Below are positions 24,040 through 32,937 of a stretch of 46,415 bases of DNA, piece after piece; position 1 is the stretch's first letter; each line of letters opens with the position of its first letter. The notes under the pieces are model-generated. The model ran no database searches, had not been told where the DNA came from, and saw only the letters and a list, made by a program, of their open reading frames with translations. A program made the position numbers and the translations under genes. The DNA comes from an uncultured Eubacteriales bacterium (GTDB lineage Bacteria > Bacillota > Clostridia > Peptostreptococcales > Anaerovoracaceae): assembly GCA_900540145.1 (NCBI GenBank), contig UQEW01000005.1:1-46415 (forward strand), given 5' to 3'.

Positions 24040-24504
24040 TTACTTTGCTGTTAATATTTCTTTTGCCTTTTTATATTTTTCTCTTCTCTTTATTTTTTGC
24101 TGCCGGCAAAACGCTTCGTCACCTTGTGTACTTAATACTTCTATTTCGCACGTTCGTGTTTCATCCAAATTATGTTCAATATCTGCCAATTTGACCTTTT
24201 TAGCCAAAGGGTCGGATTTAACGGCTTTGATATAATCAAAATAATCGACGTCCCTGCTGTGAGTCAAAAGCTTTAGCGCATTTACAACTTCCGGCGGAAA
24301 AATCTCCGCAAGCTTGTCTATGGTTACCTCTGTATCCTCTGCTACATCGTGAAGCAACGCAATGCAGGTAGTAATTTCATCTTCCATCTGTTCTGCAAGA
24401 TGAATGGGATGAAATATGTAAGGCACTCCTCCTTTGTCCTCCTGCCCATGGTGGGCGTAATATGCTATACGCATGGCTTTTTTAGTTAAAGGCGTGTATA
24501 TCAT
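24040..24504 (-). CDS. HD-domain phosphohydrolase resembling the SpoT/MESH1 hydrolase domain
   Basis: The 154-residue protein matches the N-terminal hydrolase domain of RelA/SpoT proteins: AYYAHHGQEDKGGVPYIFHP with metal-binding His, then ALLHDVAEDTEVT (the HD pair and the ED motif), and VKLADIEHNLDETR. No synthetase, TGS or ACT domain follows, so it is a stand-alone small hydrolase, possibly a (p)ppGpp or related nucleotide hydrolase. That substrate is inferred from the family; many stand-alone members are untested. It is single, between fchA and feoB on the same strand, with AAGGTAACGAGG just before the ATG. Confidence 0.85.
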   Translation of the reverse strand: MIYTPLTKKAMRIAYYAHHGQEDKGGVPYIFHPIHLAEQMEDEITTCIALLHDVAEDTEVTIDKLAEIFPPEVVNALKLLTHSRDVDYFDYIKAVKSDPLAKKVKLADIEHNLDETRTCEIEVLSTQGDEAFCRQQKIKRREKYKKAKEILTAK

Positions 24505-24561
24505 CCTCGTTACCTTCCTATACTTTCAATCTTTCATTGGCAAATTGTTTTTCTGTAAGCA

Positions 24562-26958
24562 CTAAAATCCAAGTCCGCTACCTAAAAGCTGTATTAAGAA
24601 TGCTGCTGCCCAAGCTATGGCACATTGCCAAATCACAATGCCCAAAGCCCATTTGCCGCCCAGTTCCCGTTTTATGGAGGCTATGGCCGCCACACAAGGA
24701 GTATAAAGCAGGCAGAATACCAGCAAAGAGGCTGCATCTAAAGGCGTCAGTGTAGCCAGCAGGCTTTCCGTTCCGCCAAACAAGACTGTCAATGTGGATA
24801 CAACGCTTTCTTTAGCCATAAATCCGGCTATCAACGCTGTAGATATCCTCCAATTGCCGAAGCCCAGAGGCACAAACAAAGGCGCTATGAATCCGGCTAT
24901 CACCGCTAACATGCTGTCTTTGGAGTCAGTAACTATATTCAATCCAAAGTCAAAGGTTTTCAAAAACCATATTATTATCGAAGCTATAAAGATGACGGTA
25001 AAAGCTCTCTGGAGAAAGTCTTTCGCTTTGTCCCAAAGCAAGTGACCGACATTCTTGGCTCCTGGCATTCTGTAATTAGGCAGTTCCATAACAAAAGGCA
25101 CTGCTTCTCCTTTAAAGAGGGTACGCTTAAAAAGAAGCGCACATAAAATGCCCACAACAATTCCTAGAACATACAGTGTTATCATGACCACAGCTCCATG
25201 TCCCGGGAAAAAAGCTGCTGTAAAAAAGCCATATATAGGCAATTTAGCAGTACAACTCATAAACGGAGTGAGCATTATGGTCATTTTCCTGTCACGCTCA
25301 GAAGGCAAAGTTCGGCTGGCCATAACTCCTGGCACGGTACATCCGAATCCTATAAGCATGGGCACTATACTTCTTCCCGAAAGGCCTATCTTTCTCAGCA
25401 GTTTATCCATTACAAAGGCTACTCTTGCCATATATCCGCTGTCTTCAAGCAGAGACAGGAAAAAGAACAGTATTACTATGAGAGGTATAAAGCTCAGAAC
25501 GCTGCCGACACCTGCAAAAATACCGTCTATGATGAGGGAATGAAGCACGGTGTTGACTCCTGCATCTGTAAGAAATCCGTCTGTGAGCGCCGCCAAATAG
25601 TCTATTCCCTCTTCTAAAAGCCCCTGGAGCCATGCTCCGATAACATTAAACGTAAGCCAAAATACCAGAGCCATTATCCCTATAAATACCGGAATTGCCG
25701 TATATTTGCCGGTAAATATCTTATCTATCTTGCGGCTTCTCTCGTGCTCCTTGCTTTCCTTTGGTTTTACTACAGTCTCTGCTGCCAGCTTTTCTATGAA
25801 AGAAAATCTCATATCAGCAATGGCGGCTGCCCTGTCAAGGCCTCTTTCCTGCTCCATCTGAGATATGATGTGTTCCATCATTTCTTTTTCATTATCGGAA
25901 AGTTTAAGAGCCTCTGTCACCATTCCGTCGCCTTCAATCAGCTTTCCTGCAGCAAACCTTATCGGAATGCCTGCTGCTGCAGCATGGTCCTCTATCAGAT
26001 GCATTATGCCGTGGATACACCTGTGTACGGCTCCGCCGTTTTCATCTTTATTACAAAAGTCGTTTCTGCTGGGTTTCTCCTGATACTGAGCCACGTGCAA
26101 CGCATGGCTTACCAATTCATCTATTCCTTCATTTTTCGCGGCAGAGATAGGCACCACCGGGATACCCAGCATTTCTTCCATTTCATTTATATGTATAGTT
26201 CCGCCGTTATTTCTGACCTCATCCATCATATTGAGGGCCAAGACCATAGGAATATCCAGTTCTATCAGCTGCATAGTCAGATAGAGGTTTCTCTCTATGT
26301 TGGTGGCGTCTACTATGTTGATAATGCCTGTAGGCTTTTCCTCCAAGATAAACCTCCGCGAAACCAGTTCTTCACTGCTGTAAGGCGACAGGGAATAAAT
26401 GCCGGGCAAGTCCGTCACCAGAGTGTCGCTGTGGCCTTTGATGCTGCCGCTTTTTTGGTCTACAGTTACTCCCGGGAAATTGCCTACATGCTGATTGGCG
26501 CCTGTCAGCTGGTTGAACAGCGTAGTCTTGCCGCAATTCTGGTTGCCTGCCAAAGCGAATGTGAGAGTTGTACCTTTTGGAAGAGGATGCTCGTCTTTTT
26601 TTTCATGATACTTCCCTCCCTCACCCAGGCCGGGATGAGCTTTGCTCTTATTTGTTGCATATTCTTTATTTTTATTTTCGATATAGTCCTTATTTATCAT
26701 ATCGCCTAACGGCGATTCTTGCTTTTTATCAATCAGGTCACGAGAAATTTGAATTTTTTCAGCATCTTCAAGCCTTAATGTCAATTCATACCCATGAATT
26801 CGCAATTCCATAGGGTCTCCCATCGGAGCATACTTAATCAGTGTTACTTCAGCGCCGGGGATAACGCCCATGTCAAGAAAATGCTGCCTCAGCGCACCTT
26901 CTCCTCCAACAGATGTTATCCTGGCGGTCTGCCCGATTTCCAGCTCTTTAAGCGTCAT
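24562..26958 (-). CDS. feoB: Ferrous iron transporter, FeoA-FeoB fusion
   Basis: This protein imports Fe(II) across the cytoplasmic membrane. From the ATG at 26958 (GGAAGGAG upstream) it has 798 residues. Residues 1 to about 75 are a FeoA SH3-like domain (TLKELEIGQTARITSVGGEG, QHFLDMGVIPG). A charged linker follows. The G domain contains G1 ALAGNQNCGKTTLFN (about 136-149), FPGVTVDQ, G3 DLPGIYSLS and G4 NMMDE. The membrane domain has two Gate motifs. FeoA and FeoB are usually separate genes; the fusion fixes a 1:1 ratio. No Fur box or FeoC gene was recognised nearby. Confidence 0.96.
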   Translation of the reverse strand: MTLKELEIGQTARITSVGGEGALRQHFLDMGVIPGAEVTLIKYAPMGDPMELRIHGYELTLRLEDAEKIQISRDLIDKKQESPLGDMINKDYIENKNKEYATNKSKAHPGLGEGGKYHEKKDEHPLPKGTTLTFALAGNQNCGKTTLFNQLTGANQHVGNFPGVTVDQKSGSIKGHSDTLVTDLPGIYSLSPYSSEELVSRRFILEEKPTGIINIVDATNIERNLYLTMQLIELDIPMVLALNMMDEVRNNGGTIHINEMEEMLGIPVVPISAAKNEGIDELVSHALHVAQYQEKPSRNDFCNKDENGGAVHRCIHGIMHLIEDHAAAAGIPIRFAAGKLIEGDGMVTEALKLSDNEKEMMEHIISQMEQERGLDRAAAIADMRFSFIEKLAAETVVKPKESKEHERSRKIDKIFTGKYTAIPVFIGIMALVFWLTFNVIGAWLQGLLEEGIDYLAALTDGFLTDAGVNTVLHSLIIDGIFAGVGSVLSFIPLIVILFFFLSLLEDSGYMARVAFVMDKLLRKIGLSGRSIVPMLIGFGCTVPGVMASRTLPSERDRKMTIMLTPFMSCTAKLPIYGFFTAAFFPGHGAVVMITLYVLGIVVGILCALLFKRTLFKGEAVPFVMELPNYRMPGAKNVGHLLWDKAKDFLQRAFTVIFIASIIIWFLKTFDFGLNIVTDSKDSMLAVIAGFIAPLFVPLGFGNWRISTALIAGFMAKESVVSTLTVLFGGTESLLATLTPLDAASLLVFCLLYTPCVAAIASIKRELGGKWALGIVIWQCAIAWAAAFLIQLLGSGLGF

Positions 26959-27005
26959 ATTTTCTCCTTCCAAACTATTTCTTACCTTGAAATATAAATA
27001 TGCTT

Positions 27006-27040
27006 AAAACCCTATCGTTCTTTTAACACGATAGGGTTTT
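27006..27040 (-). terminator. Terminator between the EamA and feoB genes
   Basis: A 13-bp stem AAAACCCTATCGT/ACGATAGGGTTTT with a 9-base loop ends the EamA transcript before feoB and has U-tract on both strands. Confidence 0.88.
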
Positions 27041-27055
27041 CAATACTCGTCCGCT

Positions 27056-27988
27056 TTATTTAGGCACATCCGCCAGCTTTTGTGTACCGTCGTCTTTCTT
27101 TGCGGCAAAGTTGACTCCTGTAGCGCCTATCAATATCATTGCAGTAGCTAGAGCCTGAAGCCATGTAAATGGCTCGTGTAAGTATAATACCCCTGCAACT
27201 ACCGTTATAACCGTTGACACAGCTGCAAACGCAGATCTTCTTGTAGCTCCGATGATGGAGATAGCATAATTGGAGCAGAGAAAAGCTATGATATTGCAGC
27301 CTATGGCCAAATATAAAACGCAAATCAAAAATCCCGTATCGGAAAACGGCAAGGTGACAAATTCCTTAATTGTTCCTTGAGTTCCGTTTTGTATAAAAGC
27401 GCATATAGTGAATACTATTGTACCCGAAACACACATAGCATAAGTTTTTTCAGCGCTCGTAAAATCTTTAAGCTTCTGAGATGTTATAGAATACGCCGAA
27501 TCACTGCATACAGCCAAAATCAAGATAAAATATCCCAAAAGATTACTTGATGTCTGCAGCCCTCCTATACCTGCAACGATGACTGCACCGGCCACGGTAA
27601 GCACCATGAAAAGAGCTTGAAGCCTGGTAGGCTTATCTTTTAAAAATATTATACTGAATATCATTGTCATTATAGGAATGCATGCAATGATTATTCCGCT
27701 TTCTGAAGCTGTGGTCATCTTAACGCCCAAGGCTTCAAATATGTAATACAATATGGGTTGAAAAAGACTGAGTAAAAGCAACAGTTTCAAATCCTTACCC
27801 TTTAGATGGATATCAAGGATTCCTACAGCGGCGCATATCGTCATAGCTATTAGGGCTATCACGTTTCTCCACGCCAACATTGAGAACAACGGAATTTCAT
27901 CCACGACCAGCTTTATAAATATAAAACTCAGCCCAAAAAAAGAAGATGTTATAAGACATGCTCCTACAGCTCTGATAGTTTTTGGCAT
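27056..27988 (-). CDS. EamA/DMT family transporter
   Basis: The 310-residue protein has ten predicted transmembrane helices as two EamA repeats. Signatures include SSFFGLSFIFIKLVVDEIPLF and AWRNVIALIAM in the first half and LYLHEPFTWLQALATAMILIGATGV at the end of the second. The drug/metabolite transporter superfamily exports amino acids, sugars or metabolites; nothing here fixes the substrate. A divergent aminotransferase gene starts 165 bases away and might be functionally linked, but that is only position. A short Lys/Asp-rich tail follows the last helix. Confidence 0.9.
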   Translation of the reverse strand: MPKTIRAVGACLITSSFFGLSFIFIKLVVDEIPLFSMLAWRNVIALIAMTICAAVGILDIHLKGKDLKLLLLLSLFQPILYYIFEALGVKMTTASESGIIIACIPIMTMIFSIIFLKDKPTRLQALFMVLTVAGAVIVAGIGGLQTSSNLLGYFILILAVCSDSAYSITSQKLKDFTSAEKTYAMCVSGTIVFTICAFIQNGTQGTIKEFVTLPFSDTGFLICVLYLAIGCNIIAFLCSNYAISIIGATRRSAFAAVSTVITVVAGVLYLHEPFTWLQALATAMILIGATGVNFAAKKDDGTQKLADVPK

Positions 27989-28153
27989 AAATATTCAAGG
28001 TCCCTTCTCTAAAAGTAATATACTCTATTATTTTAAACATTCTGTATAATATTTTCAATATGAAATTTGCTATTTTACACAAATGATGATATTATGAAAA
28101 TTAATTCGAAAGTATGAAAACGCAAATACAAAGACATGCGAGGTGAGTAGAAA

Positions 28154-29311
28154 ATGAAGCACAGATTTATCTCAAAGAGATTTTGGAAAGACTATAGCAC
28201 AGCCATGAGCAGTTCTTATGACTTGGCAAGAAAATTCGATGATTGTATAAATTTGAGCCTTGGAGACCCTGATCTCATCACTGATAGCCGAATAATCAAA
28301 GCTGCCATGGAAGACGCTCTGGCAGGTCATACAAAATATACCGATTTTCGCGGTGATCCTGAACTAAGAAAAGCTATCGCAGATTATTACAGGGATGATT
28401 TGGGAATCACCATAAAAGATGAAGAAATCATGGTTTCCTGTGCCTGCCTGGCTATGAATCTATCTCTGCAGGCCATTCTGGACCCGGGAGATGAGGTCAT
28501 TATCCATGCGCCTTACTATACTCAGTATCCGCAGCAGATTCAGCTGGCCGGCGGCGTGCCTGTGGTTCTTCCTACTTTTGAGGAAGAAGATTTTCAAATA
28601 AACGTAGATAGGCTAAAATCGCTTATTACAGAGCGTACAAAAGCTATAGTGATAAATTCGCCTAACAATCCTACAGGAAGTTGTTTCACCAAAGAAACTA
28701 TGGAAAATATCGCAAAAATAGCCATAGAAAATGATTTGGTAATAATTTCAGATGAAATATACAGCCTTTATTCCTTCCAAAATCCTTTCATGTCCATGCT
28801 TCAAATCGCCGAAGTCAAAGACAGAACCATCGTAATAAACAGCTTTTCAAAAGACTACACTATGACAGGATGGAGGATAGGACATATAATAGCTCCGGAA
28901 TTTCTGGTGAACGTAATCCGTCAAATAAGCGAAAAGCTGGTGTTCACTTACCCTTCAATTTCTCAGAGGGCTGCTTTGTACGCTATGGAACACCGCCATC
29001 AAATACAGCCCGCTATGAGGGAAGAATATAAAAACAGGGTGTTTTATGCAGCCAAAAGGATTAACCGCATTCCAAACATGTCTGTGCCGGACCCGAAAGG
29101 TACCTTCTACCTGTTTTTCAACATAAAGAAAACGGGCTTGACGTCTGCTGAAGTTTCCGACTTAATATTGAAAGAAGCCCATGTTCTCACTCTTCCCGGC
29201 AACGCTTTCGGCGATTGCGGCGAAGGATACATAAGAATTGCTTGTACCGTCAGAATCGACAAATTGGCGGAAGCCTTTGACCGAATAGAAAAGATGGATA
29301 TTTTTAAATGA
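28154..29311 (+). CDS. Class I/II aminotransferase (aspartate aminotransferase-like)
   Basis: This PLP-dependent enzyme transfers amino groups between amino and keto acids. The 385 residues contain the fold-type I landmarks: NLSLGDPDLIT, TKYTDFRGDPELRKAIADYY, the VINSPNNPTGS motif, DEIYSLYSF, and the Schiff-base lysine Lys233 in INSFSKDYTMTGWRIG. The terminal IRIACTV provides the carboxylate-binding Arg. GAGGTGA precedes the ATG. The closest general group is aminotransferase class I, as in aspartate or aromatic aminotransferase; substrate specificity cannot be read. A terminator follows directly. Confidence 0.93.
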   Translation: MKHRFISKRFWKDYSTAMSSSYDLARKFDDCINLSLGDPDLITDSRIIKAAMEDALAGHTKYTDFRGDPELRKAIADYYRDDLGITIKDEEIMVSCACLAMNLSLQAILDPGDEVIIHAPYYTQYPQQIQLAGGVPVVLPTFEEEDFQINVDRLKSLITERTKAIVINSPNNPTGSCFTKETMENIAKIAIENDLVIISDEIYSLYSFQNPFMSMLQIAEVKDRTIVINSFSKDYTMTGWRIGHIIAPEFLVNVIRQISEKLVFTYPSISQRAALYAMEHRHQIQPAMREEYKNRVFYAAKRINRIPNMSVPDPKGTFYLFFNIKKTGLTSAEVSDLILKEAHVLTLPGNAFGDCGEGYIRIACTVRIDKLAEAFDRIEKMDIFK

Positions 29312-29325
29312 TTTTACATAATATT

Positions 29326-29360
29326 AACCAGGCCGCGATAGTTTGCTGCCTGGTTTTTTT
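29326..29360 (+). terminator. Terminator after the aminotransferase gene
   Basis: AACCAGGC/GCCTGGTT stem with a 14-base loop followed by a run of T. The run ends only 8 bases before the ATG of the flavodoxin gene. Confidence 0.85.
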
Positions 29361-29368
29361 ATATCATA

Positions 29369-29911
29369 ATGACTATGAACGGTATTATTATTTACGGAAG
29401 CAAATACGGAAGTACTAAATATTACGCTGAAAAGCTGTCAGAAAGAACAGGCTTGCCTGCCGTCAGCTACAATAAACATCCTGAGTTTAAGGATCGAAAC
29501 ATCATAATATACATGGGCGGACTTTATGCCGGCGGCGTGTTAGGACTGTCTTCGACGTTTCGAAACTTCACGCTGTCGGATAAACAAAAATTGATAATTG
29601 TAACCGTGGGCGTATCCGACCCAAATCAGCAATCGGTAATAAGCGATATTCAAAATTCCATGAAAAATCAGATTTCAGACCAATTGTTCAGAAAGGCTGA
29701 AATTTATCACCTTCGCGGAAAGATAGATTATCGGAATCTGTCCCTCTCCCATCGAGCGATGATGGCGCTGATGCACAAGTCCCTCAAAAGCGTCCCTTAT
29801 GAAAATCAAACGGCAGAAAATCAAGCTTTTCTGGACACTTATGGCAAAGAAGCGGACTTTACTGATTTGGCTTTTCTAAACCCTATTATCGAGGAAATCA
29901 ATAGAAACTAA
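29369..29911 (+). CDS. Flavodoxin-domain protein (HemG-like)
   Basis: The 180-residue protein opens with a flavodoxin FMN-phosphate loop IIIYGSKYGSTKYYAEKLSE and a second flavin-binding stretch IIYMGGLYAGGVLG. It then extends with a C-terminal helical portion of the flavodoxin_5 kind found in menaquinone-dependent protoporphyrinogen dehydrogenases (HemG). No haem genes are near, so it is safer to call it a flavodoxin-like oxidoreductase. Neither the ATG at 29369 nor the one at 29375 has a recognisable ribosome binding site, because the upstream terminator ends 8 bases before. The message may be leaderless or depend on read-through. It is followed at 1 base by a membrane protein gene. Confidence 0.82.
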   Translation: MTMNGIIIYGSKYGSTKYYAEKLSERTGLPAVSYNKHPEFKDRNIIIYMGGLYAGGVLGLSSTFRNFTLSDKQKLIIVTVGVSDPNQQSVISDIQNSMKNQISDQLFRKAEIYHLRGKIDYRNLSLSHRAMMALMHKSLKSVPYENQTAENQAFLDTYGKEADFTDLAFLNPIIEEINRN

Positions 29912-29912
29912 A

Positions 29913-30740
29913 ATGAGTATGAAATTGAAAACCTTATCAAAAATTATGTTTATAGGCTTGATGACCACTGCAGCTCGAATATTGGGGCAGATGGCTATAC
30001 CGCCGGCATCGCAAAGCGCTCTGCCTCCCAGCTTTCTGGCGGAAAACGGAATCATGCCGCTTGCTTTTACAATATATGGTTTTTTTGCGTATTCGGCCAT
30101 CTGTTCTATGTTCCTTCTCATAAGGAAGCGGCTTTACGGAAATCGAATAATCCAAGGACTCCAATACGGCTTTTGCTGCTGCGCCATTTGGGTTGTCTAT
30201 CTGTTGGAACCGCTGCCCCACGTGGCACCGGTTGACCAATTAACCTATCCTCTGGCAGACAGTTTCGCTCTTGTCGTAATGGGAATTTTAACAGGCTTGC
30301 TTTTAGGCAAAACGCAGGCTGAAACTTCCAGAAGAAAAAACAAGAACACTGTATTGCCTGTATTGGCGATTGCTGCCTGCTTTGTATCTTGGCGAACTAT
30401 TCAATATCTGGTGATAGATATTTACTCTTCTTTTGATATTGAACCTGTGCAGACCATGGCATGGTGCTTTCTGGCCGGACTGGTTATTGCGCTTATAATG
30501 GCATGGATTAATATGTATATAGACGCTGAATGCCGTATAAAGCAGTCTCTTATTTTAGGCGGCCTCCTGTTCGGGCTCAATCTGCTGCTGTTTAATTTTT
30601 TTATGCCTCTTGTGTTTGCTGTAGATGTAATCGACCTCATAATTCGTACCTGCGTCGATATTGCAGCGGTAACTATAGGCTGCCTTACTTTCAACAGCTA
30701 CAGGCATCTGGTCAAAGCGAAAGAAGCATTGGTTAAATAG
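29913..30740 (+). CDS. Polytopic membrane protein, function unknown
   Basis: The 275-residue protein has about seven hydrophobic helices, with a short basic cytoplasmic loop (SRRKNKN) near the middle and a basic C-terminus. I do not recognise a family. Its ATG follows the flavodoxin stop by one base with no ribosome binding site of its own, so translation is probably coupled to that gene, and the two may form a flavin-linked membrane unit. The early stretch ILGQMAIPPASQSALPPSFLAENG is a Pro-rich extracellular loop. It ends 69 bases before the convergent cotH stop. Confidence 0.78.
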   Translation: MSMKLKTLSKIMFIGLMTTAARILGQMAIPPASQSALPPSFLAENGIMPLAFTIYGFFAYSAICSMFLLIRKRLYGNRIIQGLQYGFCCCAIWVVYLLEPLPHVAPVDQLTYPLADSFALVVMGILTGLLLGKTQAETSRRKNKNTVLPVLAIAACFVSWRTIQYLVIDIYSSFDIEPVQTMAWCFLAGLVIALIMAWINMYIDAECRIKQSLILGGLLFGLNLLLFNFFMPLVFAVDVIDLIIRTCVDIAAVTIGCLTFNSYRHLVKAKEALVK

Positions 30741-30808
30741 CCGAAGCAGCTCTGATTAGGTTCAGGCGACAGACAGCCATGAGAACAAGGTGCATGATGC
30801 CAGCCTAT

Positions 30809-32203
30809 TTAAGATGACAAATCATCAAAATCTCCCAAATCAGTTAGCTTGATTTCAGACGCATCGACACCGGCGTCCATATAAAGCTGCTGCTGCAAAG
30901 TGGATGGAAAATATCCCTCCAACTGGCCTCTTACGCTTTCGGCTCGCAAAAGGCAAACGCTTTTCAAAGTGTCTACCGCAAGCTTATGATCTTCATATGA
31001 ACAAAATGACGTAGGATCCTTTTGAACATAAGGCGCTATCATCTGCTCTGTCTGAGCCAATGTCTCCTCAAATCTTCCGCTTTCAAAATATTCAGAAATA
31101 AACATATCAAAATGCTCATGATAGCGGGCAAAATATTTGTCATTCTGCATCAGATTATGATACAGAGGTCTATTCATCATGATCTCGCCTTCAGCCGGAG
31201 TATTTATCGGATAATTGATAATTATATTCGGGTCGTCAATAGGGTTGGTCATTCCCAGAGCATATGTGCCAAAAGCCAGGTTATAATCCCACGGAATGAT
31301 GCTAAGTAAGCCGTCTTCTTCGTATAAAAAATAATTATGGCCTGTGTATCCTAAATAGCTGTCCCAGTTCATAACGAAAACTTGAACAGTAAAATACCTT
31401 AAAACCTCTTCTACATCGACAGCCGTGTCCAAAGCTTCTCCGGAATCTAAAACCTCCAGCGCTTTGATTAAACGCTTCTTATCTTCCTCTGATGTATCAA
31501 ATTTGGCATTTTCAAAGATATTTGGATAGCTTTCCGCATTATCGTCAACGTACTTTAACGCCACATCGTTATTTTCATCATCCAATGAGCGATAGTCAGG
31601 TTTGTAAAGCTGCCCGTAATCCCTGCCGAAATTTCTAAGAGCAAAAGACTCTTCCGGCTCCTCAACTGCCAGGAACAAACCCCAATCCTTGCCGTTTACC
31701 TGCACCCATACATAACTGCATAGCGGAGCAGGCACTTCCATAAAGCTCATCATATCATACGCCATATATGTTTTCAGATAACTGTTATCCTGAAAAGACG
31801 CATCTAACGAAAATTTATCCAGGCCGTAATAATTTCCGCCGTCTACAAACTGGTCGAACTCCAGCTTTAGACTATACCTGCATAGCCCGTATTCCTCCGT
31901 CAGACTTAAGGAATTGTTGCCCTTTGCTCTGATACCTACATTGCGGAAGTCTTCACCGTCAATGTTAACATCGCAAAGAACATACTCTTCTTTTTCAGCT
32001 TGTTCTATGAAGTCGTCCCACCGGTCAATCTGAATGTTGATCGTATGCACGCGGCTGTCGTCAAACAATCTGGATACATATCCGGGATTCCGGCTGGCCT
32101 TAGGTATGCCCAGTTTATCGCCAAATATCAGAATCACTGTAATCGCCAGAGCCAACAATGCAGCCGCAATGCAAATCTTATCAATATGCTTGCTGTTTAA
32201 CAT
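30809..32203 (-). CDS. CotH kinase family protein, membrane-anchored
   Basis: CotH proteins are atypical kinases; B. subtilis CotH phosphorylates spore-coat proteins. This 464-residue version has an N-terminal membrane anchor (about residues 10-32), so the domain faces outside. CotH landmarks are IRAKGNNSLS, YSLKLEFDQF (catalytic-type Lys), a WGLFLAVEEPEE region, MNWDSYLGYTGHNYFLYE and the metal-site motif IIPWDYNLAFG. The ATG at 32203 follows the DUF4956 stop by 4 bases, so it is part of the sigma-I operon. No spore-coat gene is adjacent. Phosphorylation of a surface protein, perhaps the Ser/Asn/Asp-rich tails encoded in the same operon, is an inference. Confidence 0.9.
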   Translation of the reverse strand: MLNSKHIDKICIAAALLALAITVILIFGDKLGIPKASRNPGYVSRLFDDSRVHTINIQIDRWDDFIEQAEKEEYVLCDVNIDGEDFRNVGIRAKGNNSLSLTEEYGLCRYSLKLEFDQFVDGGNYYGLDKFSLDASFQDNSYLKTYMAYDMMSFMEVPAPLCSYVWVQVNGKDWGLFLAVEEPEESFALRNFGRDYGQLYKPDYRSLDDENNDVALKYVDDNAESYPNIFENAKFDTSEEDKKRLIKALEVLDSGEALDTAVDVEEVLRYFTVQVFVMNWDSYLGYTGHNYFLYEEDGLLSIIPWDYNLAFGTYALGMTNPIDDPNIIINYPINTPAEGEIMMNRPLYHNLMQNDKYFARYHEHFDMFISEYFESGRFEETLAQTEQMIAPYVQKDPTSFCSYEDHKLAVDTLKSVCLLRAESVRGQLEGYFPSTLQQQLYMDAGVDASEIKLTDLGDFDDLSS

Positions 32204-32207
32204 GTCT

Positions 32208-32879
32208 TTATCCCATATAATCCCCGTTGTATGAAACAAGCACTACTCTGGAAACGCCTTCCATAGCTTCAAGTTCATTGACAAAATCACAGTCGTCATT
32301 TTGCAAGCGCACTTCGTAGTTCAGTTCAACTTGGCCGCCTGTCACACTTTTACTTTTTACGTTAATTCTTTTAACATGAGCTTTTACAAATTCTTTGGTC
32401 TGTTTTTCTATTTGTCCGTTTTCACAATGTACTATTAATATATATGGCGAATCCACCGTCTTTTTTTGAGCGAATATCAGAAGCACTACGCCGATAAAAA
32501 CGCTGCCTGCTACCGCCAGCAAAATCAAACCTGCTGCCAGCACTATACCTACAGCGATAGCCCAAAATAGGAAGGCAATGTCCATAGGCTCTTTAATGGC
32601 CGCACGGAATCTTACAATAGACAGCGCGCCCACCATGCCCAGCGACAGCACCACATTGCTGGCAACCGTCATAATCAAAATAGTGGTGATAAGAGAAAGG
32701 GCTATGAGAGTCACTCCGAAGCTGGCAGAATACATCACTCCGCTGTAACTTTTTTTGTAAATGAAAAATATAAACAGCCCCATCAAAAAAGCCAGAACAA
32801 GTGCGATAGCCATATCCAGAACAGACACGCTGGCTATATTTTCGATAAAGCCCGATTTAAAAATATCTTGAAATGTCAT
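32208..32879 (-). CDS. DUF4956 membrane protein
   Basis: The 223-residue protein has about four to five N-terminal helices and a soluble C-terminal domain of about 85 residues (KSKSVTGGQVELNYEVRLQN). The DUF4956 signature SLGMVGALSIVRFRAAIKEP lies between helices. The family is of unknown function but is repeatedly found with VTC-domain and CotH proteins, as here. GGGAGG precedes the ATG. It sits between the VTC gene (58-base gap) and cotH (4-base gap). A role as the membrane partner or translocation channel for the VTC product is plausible by analogy with the eukaryotic VTC complex, but is not demonstrated by the sequence. Confidence 0.9.
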   Translation of the reverse strand: MTFQDIFKSGFIENIASVSVLDMAIALVLAFLMGLFIFFIYKKSYSGVMYSASFGVTLIALSLITTILIMTVASNVVLSLGMVGALSIVRFRAAIKEPMDIAFLFWAIAVGIVLAAGLILLAVAGSVFIGVVLLIFAQKKTVDSPYILIVHCENGQIEKQTKEFVKAHVKRINVKSKSVTGGQVELNYEVRLQNDDCDFVNELEAMEGVSRVVLVSYNGDYMG

Positions 32880-32937
32880 TTATATGTTCCTCCCGGCGGA
32901 TAATCATTATCATACGTACGGACGTGACGCCTTTCGT

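Noticed and set aside
25445..25633. Other short antisense frames within feoB, hsdR, ppk1 and the transporters
   Set aside because: All lie inside well-supported genes on the opposite strand or in another frame and show no independent coding evidence.
25744..26709. 321-codon open frame on the plus strand
   Set aside because: It is antisense to feoB, has Cys/His/Phe-rich composition typical of shadow frames, no ribosome binding site and no recognisable domain.
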